Under the pieces are notes generated by a model, which was not told where the DNA came from, searched no databases, and worked only from the letters and a program-made list of their open reading frames with translations. Positions 51,716-60,218 of a stretch of 64,000 nucleotides of DNA are shown piece by piece. The DNA is taken from contig NZ_LSKQ01000232.1 in assembly GCF_001557115.1 (NCBI RefSeq), forward strand, positions 3,176 to 67,175, read 5' to 3'. The position numbers and the translations under genes are program-made. Source of the DNA: Erythrobacter sp. CCH5-A1 (GTDB taxonomy: Bacteria > Pseudomonadota > Alphaproteobacteria > Sphingomonadales > Sphingomonadaceae). How positions within the stretch are numbered: position 1 is the first letter of the stretch; every line of letters starts with the position of its first letter.

Positions 51716-52053
51716 CGGCAGGGTCCTTGAGGGTGGCGATTCTCACCTCCCAACGCAGCGCCTCGCCGAACCCTTCGCGCGGTTCGCGGTTCAGTCTGCG
51801 CTGCGCAAGGCTGAAGTTGGAGACACATGAGACACTGTATAAATGCAAATTCTTGGCCCCCGGCGGAGGCCGATCCCCAGACCATCGCTGGACGCGCGCA
51901 AGACAGGGGCAGGGGAGCAAAGAGCGGGCATGACAGGCAGCTTGCCGTGCAGGGCCCGTGTAGGAAAGCGGAATAGGAAAGCCCCGCCCCGCTTGCCTCT
52001 CCCGCTTCAACCGCCTAGGCCCCGCGCGGTTTTCCCCGCATCGAAGGATAGCA
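51716..52053. other. Intergenic region upstream of purA
   Basis: 338 bases between the divergent esterase and purA. No gene visible. A weak promoter-like pair (TTGGAG at 51817, TATAAA at 51838, 15 bases apart) could serve purA with a long leader. The purA ribosome binding site AAGGA is at 52043-52047. I see no riboswitch or strong dyad. Confidence 0.5.
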
Positions 52054-53343
52054 ATGGCCAACGTCACCGTGATCGGCGCCCAGTGGGGCGATGAGGGCAA
52101 GGGCAAGATCGTCGACTGGCTCGCCAGCCGCGCCGATGCCGTGGTCCGCTTTCAGGGCGGGCACAATGCCGGCCACACGCTGGTGATCGACGGCAAGACC
52201 TACAAGCTCTCGCTGCTGCCTTCGGGCATCGTCTCGGGCACCCTGTCGGTGATCGGCAATGGCGTGGTGCTCGATCCCTGGGCGCTGCGCGACGAGGTGG
52301 CGAAGGTCGAGGGGCAGGGGGTGTCGATCACCGACGACAACCTCGCCATCGCCGACAACTGCCCGCTGATCCTGCCGCTCCACCGCGATCTTGACGCCCT
52401 GCGCGAGACGGCGGCGGGCAAGGGCAAGATCGGGACGACGGGGCGCGGGATCGGCCCGGCCTACGAGGACAAGGTCGGCAGGCGGGCGATCCGGGTGTGC
52501 GATCTGGCGCATCTCGACACATTGGAGCCGCAGCTCGATCGCCTCTGCGCGCACCACGATGCGCTGCGCGCGGGCTTCGGCCAGCCCCCGGTCGACCGCG
52601 CCGCGCTGCTGGAAGAACTGCGCGAAATCGCCCCCTTCGTGCTGAGGTTTGCCCAGCCGGTGTGGAAGCGCCTCAAGAAGGTCCGCCGTGCGGGCGCGAA
52701 GATCCTGTTCGAGGGCGCGCAGGGCGTGCTGCTCGATGTCGATCACGGCACCTATCCCTTTGTCACCAGCTCCAACACGGTCAGCGGAACGGCGGCGAGC
52801 GGCAGCGGCCTCGGCCCCAATTCGACCGGCTTCGTGCTCGGGATCGTCAAGGCCTACACCACCCGCGTCGGCTCGGGGCCCTTCCCGACCGAGCTCGAGG
52901 ACGAGATCGGCCAGCGCCTCGGCGAGCGGGGGCATGAGTTCGGCACTGTCACCGGGCGCAAGCGCCGCGTCGGCTGGTTCGATGCCGTGCTGGTGCGCCA
53001 GTCCTGCGCGATCAGCGGCGTCACCGGCATCGCGCTCACCAAGATCGACGTGCTCGACGGGCTGGAGAAGGTCCGCATCTGCACCGGCTATCGCCTGCGC
53101 GGGAAGGTCTACGACTACCTCCCCAGCCATGCCGCCGACCAGGCCGGGTGCGAGCCGATCTATGAGGAAATGCCCGGCTGGCACGAGAGCACGGCGGGCG
53201 CGCGCTCCTATGCCGATCTCCCGGCCAATGCGATCAAGTACATCCAGCGCATCCAGGAACTGATCGAATGCCCCGTCGCGCTGGTCTCGACCTCGCCGGA
53301 GCGGGACGATACGATCCTGATGCGCGATCCCTTCGTCGACTAG
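52054..53343 (+). CDS. purA: Adenylosuccinate synthetase
   Basis: GTP-dependent enzyme joining IMP and aspartate, first committed step to AMP. 429 residues, the normal bacterial length. The conserved N-terminus is [21 protein letters not shown] (P-loop with catalytic Asp). The switch region [12 protein letters not shown], the IMP-binding [34 protein letters not shown] and the C-terminal [15 protein letters not shown] [12 protein letters not shown] are all present. AAGGA precedes the ATG. A DJ-1/PfpI gene follows after 10 bases. Confidence 0.97.
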   Translation: MANVTVIGAQWGDEGKGKIVDWLASRADAVVRFQGGHNAGHTLVIDGKTYKLSLLPSGIVSGTLSVIGNGVVLDPWALRDEVAKVEGQGVSITDDNLAIADNCPLILPLHRDLDALRETAAGKGKIGTTGRGIGPAYEDKVGRRAIRVCDLAHLDTLEPQLDRLCAHHDALRAGFGQPPVDRAALLEELREIAPFVLRFAQPVWKRLKKVRRAGAKILFEGAQGVLLDVDHGTYPFVTSSNTVSGTAASGSGLGPNSTGFVLGIVKAYTTRVGSGPFPTELEDEIGQRLGERGHEFGTVTGRKRRVGWFDAVLVRQSCAISGVTGIALTKIDVLDGLEKVRICTGYRLRGKVYDYLPSHAADQAGCEPIYEEMPGWHESTAGARSYADLPANAIKYIQRIQELIECPVALVSTSPERDDTILMRDPFVD

Positions 53344-53353
53344 GAGACGGCCG

Positions 53354-54037
53354 GTGCAGGTTGCCTTTCTTCCCTTCGCCGGAATGACCCAGCTCGACAT
53401 GACCGGCCCCGCGCAGTTCCTCTCGCGCCTGCCGGGGGCGAGTGTGCACTATGTTGCGGGGAGCCGCGATCCGCTGCCGACCGATGCGGGCTTTGCGATT
53501 CTGCCGACCGCGACCTACGCCGAGGTGCCCGCGCCCGACATCGTCTGCGTGCCGGGCGGGATCGGGGTCGCGGACGTGATGAACGACGATGCGGCGATGG
53601 CGTGGCTGGCCCGCGCGGGGAGCACCGCCACCTGGGTCACCAGCGTGTGCACCGGCGCGCTGATCCTCGGCGCGGCGGGCTTGCTGAAGGGTTACAAGGC
53701 GACCACCCATTGGGCGTGGCACCACCACCTCGCGCTGTTCGGGGCCGAGCCGGTCCACGCGCGCACCGTGGTCGACCGCAACCGCGTGACCGGCGGCGGG
53801 GTGACCGCCGGGATCGATTTCGCGCTGGTGCTGATGGCCGCGGTTGCAGGCGAGGAATACGCCAAGGCGGTGCAGCTCGGGCTCGAATATGACCCCGCAC
53901 CGCCCTTCGACGCAGGCTCGCCCGAAAAGGCCGGGCCCGAACTGGTTGCACGCTACGCCGCCGCTACCGCCAAGCGTGCGCCGGGGCGCGAGGCGGAGCT
54001 CTTGGCAGCGGCGGCGCGGCTGGGTTTCGGCGGGTAG
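53354..54037 (+). CDS. DJ-1/PfpI family protein, isonitrile hydratase-like
   Basis: 227 residues with the DJ-1/PfpI fold. The nucleophile Cys99 is in TSVCTGALILGAAGLL, with GGIGVADVM upstream and the TTHWAWHHHLALFGA and GGGVTAGIDFAL motifs, as in isonitrile hydratase (InhA) and the sensor domains of GlxA-type regulators. There is no DNA-binding domain. The GTG start follows TAGGAGACGG, and the gene lies 10 bases after purA, so probably cotranscribed. The true substrate is not known. Confidence 0.85.
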   Translation: MQVAFLPFAGMTQLDMTGPAQFLSRLPGASVHYVAGSRDPLPTDAGFAILPTATYAEVPAPDIVCVPGGIGVADVMNDDAAMAWLARAGSTATWVTSVCTGALILGAAGLLKGYKATTHWAWHHHLALFGAEPVHARTVVDRNRVTGGGVTAGIDFALVLMAAVAGEEYAKAVQLGLEYDPAPPFDAGSPEKAGPELVARYAAATAKRAPGREAELLAAAARLGFGG

Positions 54038-54114
54038 GCCGGCTGTCCCGGTCCGGGTCGGACTGGAGAGATGCGGATTGATCCGGCGGGGTCGGGCAGG
54101 GTAATCCTGCGGGC

Positions 54115-54669
54115 GTGACCCGTCTCGCGCTTCTCCCGCTGCTGCTTGTCGCCGCCTGCGCCGCGCCGCCGGCGGACGAGGCGCGCGGGCCCTCCTCGCA
54201 ATCGCCGCTTGCGCGCGAGGCGGCGCGGATCATCCCCGAGCGGCGCTTCACGCATGTCGATTATCTCATCGTCGACAAGTCCGAACGGCTGATGGTCGCC
54301 TATGCGGGCGGTGAGCCGGTCAGGGCGTGGCGGGCTTTGCAGTTCGGCGATGCGCCGCAGGGCCACAAGCGTTTTGAAGGTGACGAGCGCACACCCGAGG
54401 GCCGTTACGTGATCGAGGGGCGCAATCCGGCCAGCGCCTATCACCTGAGCCTCAAGGTCTCCTACCCCAACGCCGAAGACCGCGCCTATGCGGCCGCGCA
54501 GGGGAGGTCGCCGGGAGGCGACATCTTTCTCCATGGCCAGCCCAACTCGCTGCCCTTCGGCCGCGTCCCGGGCGACTGGACCGACGGCTGCATCGCGCTC
54601 TCCAACGCCGAGATCGAGGAGTTGTGGCGGATCGTGCCGGACGGCACGGTGATCGAGATCAGGCCTTGA
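54115..54669 (+). CDS. L,D-transpeptidase lipoprotein (YkuD domain)
   Basis: 184 residues. The lipobox VAAC gives a lipidated Cys15, indicating membrane anchoring in the periplasm. The YkuD domain covers about 48-184, with PEGRYVIEGRNPAS, catalytic His140 in IFLHGQP and nucleophile Cys159 in WTDGCIALSN. Family members cross-link peptidoglycan or attach lipoproteins to it. The GTG at 54115 is the only sensible start for the signal peptide. It stands alone after the DJ-1 gene, 77 bases downstream. Confidence 0.9.
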   Translation: MTRLALLPLLLVAACAAPPADEARGPSSQSPLAREAARIIPERRFTHVDYLIVDKSERLMVAYAGGEPVRAWRALQFGDAPQGHKRFEGDERTPEGRYVIEGRNPASAYHLSLKVSYPNAEDRAYAAAQGRSPGGDIFLHGQPNSLPFGRVPGDWTDGCIALSNAEIEELWRIVPDGTVIEIRP

Positions 54670-54701
54670 TTTTGTGGCGCGGCAAGCCGCGCGCATACCG
54701 T

Positions 54702-54771
54702 CCGCCCCGCCTCCCCGCCCGGCCACCAATGGTGCACCATGATATGGTGGCGGGGCGGGGAGGCGGGGCGG
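54702..54771. repeat. Long GC hairpin with 27-bp arms
   Basis: Arms 54702-54728 and 54745-54771 pair at 26 of 27 positions. The 16-base loop itself starts with the perfect palindrome ATGGTGCACCAT. No T tract follows, so it is not a standard terminator. It separates the L,D-transpeptidase from the SOS-type promoter of the next gene. Confidence 0.85.
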
Positions 54772-54797
54772 GCGTCTGCAACCAACACGCAGATTTA

Positions 54798-54831
54798 CTT
54801 GACCTGATCGCGTTTTGTTCTATTCTCGTTC
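54798..54831 (+). promoter_or_regulatory. Promoter overlapped by a LexA box
   Basis: TTGACC (from about 54799) and TATTCT are spaced 16 bases. A perfect alphaproteobacterial LexA consensus, GTTC-N7-GTTC, occupies 54817-54831 and covers the -10 region. A further dyad, CCAACATTGTTGG, lies at 54831-54843 immediately before the ribosome binding site. It predicts SOS control of the MarR-like gene. Confidence 0.65.
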
Positions 54832-54853
54832 CAACATTGTTGGAGTCGAGTCG

Positions 54854-55906
54854 ATGCTGACCAACACCGCCACCCAAGAGGATTTCGCCTACGATTTCAC
54901 CGATGACGGTGCAGGGCTGCCCGCGCGCGTCGCGATCTTCGGGGCGGAGGAAGGCCTGCGCCGCCAGATCGCCGCCGACCTTGGCGGGGCGGGGTTCCGG
55001 ACGATCGACGGGGGGTCTTTGCGCGTGCTGCTCGAAGGGCCGATCGCGCTTTTGGGCGATGTGGTGGTGGTCGATTGCGCCGTGACCGGCAGCCGCGGGA
55101 TCGATGCGATGATGCTGGCGGGCCTCGCGCGGCTTGATATGCGGGTGGCGCGTTCGGGGGCGAAGCTGATCGTCGCGACCAATCTCGAAGGACTGGACGA
55201 TGTCTTCGCGGTGCTCGACCAGTCCAATCCCCAGATCCTCGTCAGCCCCAGCCGTGCCGAACGCGTGATCGCGGTCGGCCGCGTTATGGGCGAGGCGGGG
55301 GCGGCGCGCCTTCGTGAAATGGGCGAGGAGGACCGCGTCGCGCTGCTACGCCTGTCGCAGCAGGTCGAGGCGATCGCCCATTCGCTCGACCGGCTGGGTC
55401 AGGCGCCCGCTGCCCCGACTCCCTCGGGGCCGAATGCGCTGGGCGAGTTCAAGCGGGACTATGCGGTTCCCGAACCTTCGGCTTTCCCGGCCTTCGGCGC
55501 CGCACCCGCCGCTGCCGCAGGGTCCCCGCTCGCAGGACATCCGCTCGCAGAGCCGCCGCTCCCCGATCCGCAGGTGGTGCGGCAGATCATCGCCAACCGC
55601 CACGCCCGCAACCGTTTCTTCGATCCCGAACTGTTCGGCGATCCGGCGTGGGACATGCTGCTCGATCTGACCGCCGCGCATGTCGAAGGCGCACAGGTTT
55701 CGGTCACCTCGCTGTGCATCGCGGCGGGCGTCCCGGCGACGACCGCGCTGCGCTGGCTGACGCAGATGGTCGAAAGCGGGATCTTCGAGCGCATCCCCGA
55801 TCCGGCCGACAGGCGCCGCGCCTTCATCGCCCTGAGCGACAAGGCGATTGCCGCGATGTCGGGCTATTTCGCCAGCCTCAGGTTGCCGGTGGTGCAGGCG
55901 GCCTAG
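54854..55906 (+). CDS. MarR-like regulator with receiver-like N-terminal domain
   Basis: 350 residues. Residues about 24-155 resemble a degenerate receiver or P-loop-less Rossmann domain (ARVAIFGAEEGLRRQIAADL, GDVVVVDCAV). A helix at 165-190 and a Pro/Ala linker follow. Residues about 245-345 are a winged helix of MarR type (VTSLCIAAGVPATTALRWLTQMVESGIFERIPDPADRRR). GGAG precedes the ATG by 8 bases. A LexA-type box overlaps its promoter. The stop shares CTAG with the convergent siroheme-synthase-like gene. Targets unknown. Confidence 0.8.
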   Translation: MLTNTATQEDFAYDFTDDGAGLPARVAIFGAEEGLRRQIAADLGGAGFRTIDGGSLRVLLEGPIALLGDVVVVDCAVTGSRGIDAMMLAGLARLDMRVARSGAKLIVATNLEGLDDVFAVLDQSNPQILVSPSRAERVIAVGRVMGEAGAARLREMGEEDRVALLRLSQQVEAIAHSLDRLGQAPAAPTPSGPNALGEFKRDYAVPEPSAFPAFGAAPAAAAGSPLAGHPLAEPPLPDPQVVRQIIANRHARNRFFDPELFGDPAWDMLLDLTAAHVEGAQVSVTSLCIAAGVPATTALRWLTQMVESGIFERIPDPADRRRAFIALSDKAIAAMSGYFASLRLPVVQAA

Positions 55907-56724
55907 ACGGCGCCCGGGGCTCCGGGCCGCCATCGCAGGATCACGGTCAGGCCGCGCGCGACCTCCGCTTCATCCGCCCCGCCCACCGCCAGCTCCCGCC
56001 GCGCCGCGTCGGCGCGGGCGCGGGCCAGGATCGCGGGCGGCACCGCGCCGTCGAGCAGCAGCAGGTCCGCCTCGCCCAGCAGCCGTGCCTGCCTCAGGGT
56101 CAGGTCCTCGGGCTCGGCGCTTGAAAGGGTAATGTCGACAAGCGCGCCCGCCTCGGTGCTCAGCGACCCGGCGGCCCATGCTGCCACCCGCTCGTGCGAT
56201 GCCGGATCGAGCGGATCGAGCGGGCCTCCTTCGGACATCGCCGCATCCACCGCCCGCCGCCGTTCGGCCCCTTCGGGCAACCGAGCGCGCAGCACCGGCC
56301 GCGCCGCCGCGAGCGCGCGGGCCAGAATGCCCAAGGTCGCGGGCAACACCCGCTCCAGCCGCAGCCGCACGTGCTTCGCCAGCCCCGCAGAGGCCCCGCC
56401 GGTACCGATCGCCACCAGCAGCGGATCGCGATCGAGAATGCTCGGCGTGGTGAAATCGCACAGCTCGGGCCGGTCAACGACATTGACCAGCATCCCCGCA
56501 CAGCGCGCATTGATCGCCGCGACCTCGCAGGCCTGCGCGTCCTCATAGGCGATAAAGGCGAGCCGCACGCCTTCGTCCACCGCCCGCGCGAAGTCCTCGA
56601 CGATGACGCCGCCCGCGCGCTCGACCAGCCGCCGCTTGGGCTCGGCCGCGGGGCCATCGCCCAGCACCAGCACCGCTTGTCCGGCGATCTGGTGGAACAG
56701 CGGCAGGCTGGCGATCTGCCCCAT
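55903..56724 (-). CDS. Siroheme synthase-like protein (precorrin-2 dehydrogenase/ferrochelatase module)
   Basis: 273 residues resembling the N-terminal CysG/Met8 module that oxidises precorrin-2 and inserts iron. It begins ASLPLFHQIAGQAVLVLGDGPAAEPKRRLVE with the NAD loop, then has CAGMLVNVVDRPELCDFTTPSILDRDPLLVAIGTGGASAGLAKHVR. The C-terminal part has only a remnant of the methyltransferase-like region (LTLRQARLLGEADLLLLDG), so full uroporphyrinogen methylation is unlikely. ATG 56724 is 7 bases after lysA, so the two are cotranscribed. Confidence 0.82.
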   Translation of the reverse strand: MGQIASLPLFHQIAGQAVLVLGDGPAAEPKRRLVERAGGVIVEDFARAVDEGVRLAFIAYEDAQACEVAAINARCAGMLVNVVDRPELCDFTTPSILDRDPLLVAIGTGGASAGLAKHVRLRLERVLPATLGILARALAAARPVLRARLPEGAERRRAVDAAMSEGGPLDPLDPASHERVAAWAAGSLSTEAGALVDITLSSAEPEDLTLRQARLLGEADLLLLDGAVPPAILARARADAARRELAVGGADEAEVARGLTVILRWRPGAPGAV

Positions 56725-56731
56725 CAGCCGG

Positions 56732-57991
56732 TCAGGCGAGCCATTCCGGCACGCGCTCGGCATCCATGATCGCGCCCGCCTCGATCCGGTCGGCAACCAC
56801 GGCGAAGCGGTCGCCGTCGACCAGCGCCTCGGCCACGAACCCGCGCGAATTGTAGGACGAGGCCATGGTCGCGCCGTAAGCCCCCGCGGTGCGGAACACG
56901 GCGAGGTCGCCTGCTTCCAAAGCGTCGCATTCGCGCCCCATCGCAAAGGTATCGCCGGTCTCGCAGATCGGGCCGACGATGTTGGCGGTCATCCGCGCGC
57001 CGCGCGGCTCGACCGCCTCGAAGTGGTGATAGGCACCATACAAGGCAGGCCGCGCCAGATCGTTCATGGCCGCATCGACGATCACGAAGGGGTCCTTGAT
57101 CCCGCGCTTCACCCGCACCACGCGGGTCAGCAGCACGCCGGCATTGCCTGCGATCACGCGGCCGGGCTCGAAGATCAGCTTGACGCCCCAGTCCTTCGTG
57201 ACGCGCGCGACCATCGCGCCATATTCGGCCGGCGCGGGGAGCACCTCGCCGACGCGGTAGGGCACGCCGAGGCCACCGCCGAGGTCGACATGCGTCACAT
57301 CATGCCCCGCCCCGCGCAGCGCCCGCATCAGCTCGCCGAGCTTGAGAAAGGCCGCTTCCAAAGGCGCAAGGTCGGCGAGCTGGCTGCCGATATGCACCGC
57401 CACCCCGCGCAGGTTCACCCCCGGCAGGCCCGCCAGCTTGCCGAAAATCTGCCCCGCCTCGCTGATCGGCACGCCGAACTTGTTGTCGGCCTTGCCGGTC
57501 GAGATCTTGTCGTGGGTGCCCGCATCGACATCGGGGTTGATGCGCAGGGTGCACTGCGCGGTCAGCCCCCGCGCGGCGGCGATTTCGGCGAGCTCGACTC
57601 CCTCCTCCTCGCTCTCGATATTGAACTGGCCGATCCTGGCATCGAGCGCGGCGGCCATCTCGGCCGCGGTCTTGCCCACGCCAGAGAAGACGATCATCTC
57701 CGGCGCGATCCCTGCCGCCAGCGCGCGGCGCATCTCGCCGACCGAGACCACGTCCGCGCCCATGCCCTGCTGCTGCAGCACGCGCAGCACGGCAAGGTTG
57801 GGGTTGGACTTGACCGCAAAGGCGATCAGCTTGTCGGGCACGCCGTCCAGGGCCTCGCGGAACACCCGGGCGTGGCGCTCCAGCGTGGCGCGCGAATAGA
57901 CATAGACGGGGGTGCCGACGGCCTCGGCGATCAGCGGCAGCGGCACGTCCTCGGCGTGCATCACGCCGTCCTTCAGGGCAAAGTGGTCCAT
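56732..57991 (-). CDS. lysA: Diaminopimelate decarboxylase
   Basis: PLP enzyme making lysine from meso-diaminopimelate, last step of lysine synthesis. 419 residues of alanine-racemase-type fold. The Schiff-base Lys61 is in FAVKSNPNLAVLR. HIGSQLADL, the phosphate-binding VDLGGGLGVPY and FEPGRVIAGNAG are present, and the C-terminal active-site Cys is in VGPICETGDTFA. It lies 7 bases after an LptM-like lipoprotein gene and before the siroheme-synthase-like gene, in the argH-lptM-lysA order. Confidence 0.96.
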   Translation of the reverse strand: MDHFALKDGVMHAEDVPLPLIAEAVGTPVYVYSRATLERHARVFREALDGVPDKLIAFAVKSNPNLAVLRVLQQQGMGADVVSVGEMRRALAAGIAPEMIVFSGVGKTAAEMAAALDARIGQFNIESEEEGVELAEIAAARGLTAQCTLRINPDVDAGTHDKISTGKADNKFGVPISEAGQIFGKLAGLPGVNLRGVAVHIGSQLADLAPLEAAFLKLGELMRALRGAGHDVTHVDLGGGLGVPYRVGEVLPAPAEYGAMVARVTKDWGVKLIFEPGRVIAGNAGVLLTRVVRVKRGIKDPFVIVDAAMNDLARPALYGAYHHFEAVEPRGARMTANIVGPICETGDTFAMGRECDALEAGDLAVFRTAGAYGATMASSYNSRGFVAEALVDGDRFAVVADRIEAGAIMDAERVPEWLA

Positions 57992-57998
57992 CGTGTCT

Positions 57999-58238
57999 CT
58001 ATTCGGGGGGCAGGTCGAAGGGGTCGTCCTGACGCTCTTCCGAGCGACGGCGCAGTTCGACCGAGCGTTCGGGCGCGGCGAGCGCCTCGCGGCGCAGCAG
58101 CTCTTCGGCGGACGGCGTGGCGGTGGCGCCATAGGGTGCGTCAGGCGCCTTGGCGCCCTCGGCGGGGGTGAGCGGCGCGACAGTGCCGCATCCGGCGAGC
58201 GCCAGCGCGAGGCCGACGATGGCGACAATCCGCATCAT
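57999..58238 (-). CDS. Small lipoprotein, LptM-like
   Basis: 79 residues. The lipobox LALAGC is followed by [11 protein letters not shown], similar to the short GxKGPL..P region of LptM/YifL lipoproteins that help assemble the LPS transport complex. The rest is a charged, low-complexity tail ([20 protein letters not shown]). The ATG overlaps the argH stop (ATGA), with a second ATG directly after. Location between argH and lysA matches the position of this small gene in related bacteria. The LptM role is inferred from place and motif. Confidence 0.72.
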   Translation of the reverse strand: MMRIVAIVGLALALAGCGTVAPLTPAEGAKAPDAPYGATATPSAEELLRREALAAPERSVELRRRSEERQDDPFDLPPE

Positions 58239-59614
58239 TCGTTCTCCATACCCAGTGCGGCCCGCGCGGCGGCGACCTGCATACGCACCTGATCGGGCGC
58301 GGTTCCCCCGTAGGAGGCGCGCGCCGCGACCGAGGCATCGACCGAGAGCGCGGCATAGACGCTTTCGTCGATCCGCGCATCGATCGCCTTGAGGTCGTCG
58401 ATCGAAAGCTGGTCGAGCGCGATGCCGCGCGATTCCGCCAGCTTCACCGCAGCGCCGGTGATGTGGTGCGCCTCTCGGAACGGGATACCCGCCTGCCGGA
58501 CGAGCCAGTCGGCAAGGTCGGTCGCGGTGGCATAGCCCAGTTCGGCCGCCGCGCGCATCCGGGCGGTGTTGAAGGTGGCGCCCGCGATCATGCCGGTCAT
58601 CGCGGCGATGGAGAGCGCCATCAGCGAGGCGGCCTCGAACACCGGCGGCTTGTCGTCCTGCATGTCCTTGGAATAGGCGAGGGGGAGCCCCTTCATGGTG
58701 ATCATCAGACTGGTCAGCGCGCCGATCACCCGGCCCGAGTGGCCGCGCACCAGTTCGGCGGCGTCGGGGTTCTTCTTCTGCGGCATGATCGAGCTGCCGG
58801 TCGAGAGGCTGTCGGGCAGGCGGATGAAGCCAAAGGGCTGGCTCGCCCACAGGATCAGCTCTTCGGCGAGGCGCGAGAGGTGCAGCGCGGTGGCCGAGCA
58901 GGACCACAGGAAATCGAGCGCGAAATCGCGGTCTGAGACGGCATCGAGCGAATTGGCGGTGGGGCGGTCGAACCCGAGAGCGCGCGCGGTGGCCTCGCGG
59001 TCGATGGGAAAGCCGGTGCCTGCCAGCGCGGCGCTGCCGAGCGGGCACTCGTTCATGCGCCCGGCCGCATCGGCGATGCGGGCGCGATCCCGCCGGAACA
59101 TCTCGTAATAGGCCATCAGATGGTGGCCGAGGGTCACCGGCTGCGCGGTTTGCAGGTGAGTGAAGCCGGGCATGATGTCGCCCGCATGCTCGCCTGCGCG
59201 GTTGACGAGCGCGTGCTGCAAGGCGGCCAGCCCCGCGTCCATCTGGCCGAAGGCATCGCGTACCCACAGGCGGAAATCGGTCGCGACCTGATCGTTGCGG
59301 CTCCGCGCGGTGTGGAGCCTCCCCGCGACCGGCCCGATCAGCTCGGCGAGCCGGGCTTCGGTGGTCATGTGGATGTCCTCGCGGTCCCAGTCCTCGGGGA
59401 CGCCCTCGGCCTCGTATTCGGCGGCGACCCGATCGAGGCCGGCGGCGATCACAAGCGCGTCATCGGCAGCGACGATCCCCGCCGCGCCGAGCATCGCCAC
59501 ATGCGCCTTGCTCGCGGCGATGTCCTGCCGCCACAGTGCCTTGTCGAAGGGGATGGAGGCGTTGATTTCGCGCATGATCGCGCTAGGGCCGTCAGCGAAG
59601 CGACCGCCCCACAT
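58235..59614 (-). CDS. argH: Argininosuccinate lyase
   Basis: Cleaves argininosuccinate to arginine and fumarate. 459 residues, the usual length. [10 protein letters not shown] starts the protein, followed by [20 protein letters not shown] and [19 protein letters not shown]. The superfamily signature [12 protein letters not shown] contains the catalytic Ser. ATG 59614 (MWGGRF) fits the family; an in-frame ATG at 59671 would add 19 unusual residues and overlap the divergent thioredoxin-like gene. Upstream of an LptM-like lipoprotein and lysA. Confidence 0.96.
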   Translation of the reverse strand: MWGGRFADGPSAIMREINASIPFDKALWRQDIAASKAHVAMLGAAGIVAADDALVIAAGLDRVAAEYEAEGVPEDWDREDIHMTTEARLAELIGPVAGRLHTARSRNDQVATDFRLWVRDAFGQMDAGLAALQHALVNRAGEHAGDIMPGFTHLQTAQPVTLGHHLMAYYEMFRRDRARIADAAGRMNECPLGSAALAGTGFPIDREATARALGFDRPTANSLDAVSDRDFALDFLWSCSATALHLSRLAEELILWASQPFGFIRLPDSLSTGSSIMPQKKNPDAAELVRGHSGRVIGALTSLMITMKGLPLAYSKDMQDDKPPVFEAASLMALSIAAMTGMIAGATFNTARMRAAAELGYATATDLADWLVRQAGIPFREAHHITGAAVKLAESRGIALDQLSIDDLKAIDARIDESVYAALSVDASVAARASYGGTAPDQVRMQVAAARAALGMENE

Positions 59615-59651
59615 GGCGTTGGTCGCAGTGCCCCCGCTACCGGAGCCGATT

Positions 59652-60218
59652 ATGTCCCGTTCGCCGCTCATTCTTGCCGTATCGCTCCTCATGCTGGCGG
59701 GATGCGATAGGGCTCCCGAGGCCCCGGCGCAACCGGTTGAAGCGGGCGCAGCGCCGGGGACTACCATAGGCCTGATGACCCGCCAGTTTGCCGGGACGCC
59801 GCTGCCCGATCTGCAATTCCGGGACCCGGCGGGCAAGGTGCTCGACCTGGGGGCCACGGACGGGCCGGTGCTGCTCAACTTGTGGGCCACATGGTGCGCG
59901 CCTTGCGTCAAGGAAATGCCGCAGCTCGATGCGCTGGCCGGAGAGCTTGAGGGCGAGGTCAGGGTCATCACCGTCAGCCAGGACATTCGCGGCGCCGAAG
60001 TGGTGACGCCGTTCTTCGCGCGCAGCGGTCTGAAGCGGTTGGAACCGTGGCTCGATCCCGACACCGCGCTTTCGGCGCAATTCACCCCTGAAGGCATGCT
60101 GCCGCTGACGATCCTGTTCGATGCCGGGGGCAAGGAGGTGCTGCGAGTGGCGGGGGGCTATGACTGGGGCTCGCCGGATGCCGCGAAACTGGTGAGGGAC
60201 GCGCTCAAGCTCTCGTAA
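59652..60218 (+). CDS. TlpA-like thioredoxin lipoprotein
   Basis: Membrane-anchored thiol-disulfide reductase, 188 residues. The lipobox LMLAGC predicts lipidation at Cys18; the thioredoxin fold spans about 50-188 with the redox motif W81-CAPC and the cis-Pro region in MLPLTILFD. Such proteins reduce periplasmic cysteines, for example in cytochrome c maturation. It runs divergent from argH, 37 bases away. Its 3' end overlaps the 3' end of the convergent monooxygenase gene by 61 bases. Confidence 0.9.
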   Translation: MSRSPLILAVSLLMLAGCDRAPEAPAQPVEAGAAPGTTIGLMTRQFAGTPLPDLQFRDPAGKVLDLGATDGPVLLNLWATWCAPCVKEMPQLDALAGELEGEVRVITVSQDIRGAEVVTPFFARSGLKRLEPWLDPDTALSAQFTPEGMLPLTILFDAGGKEVLRVAGGYDWGSPDAAKLVRDALKLS

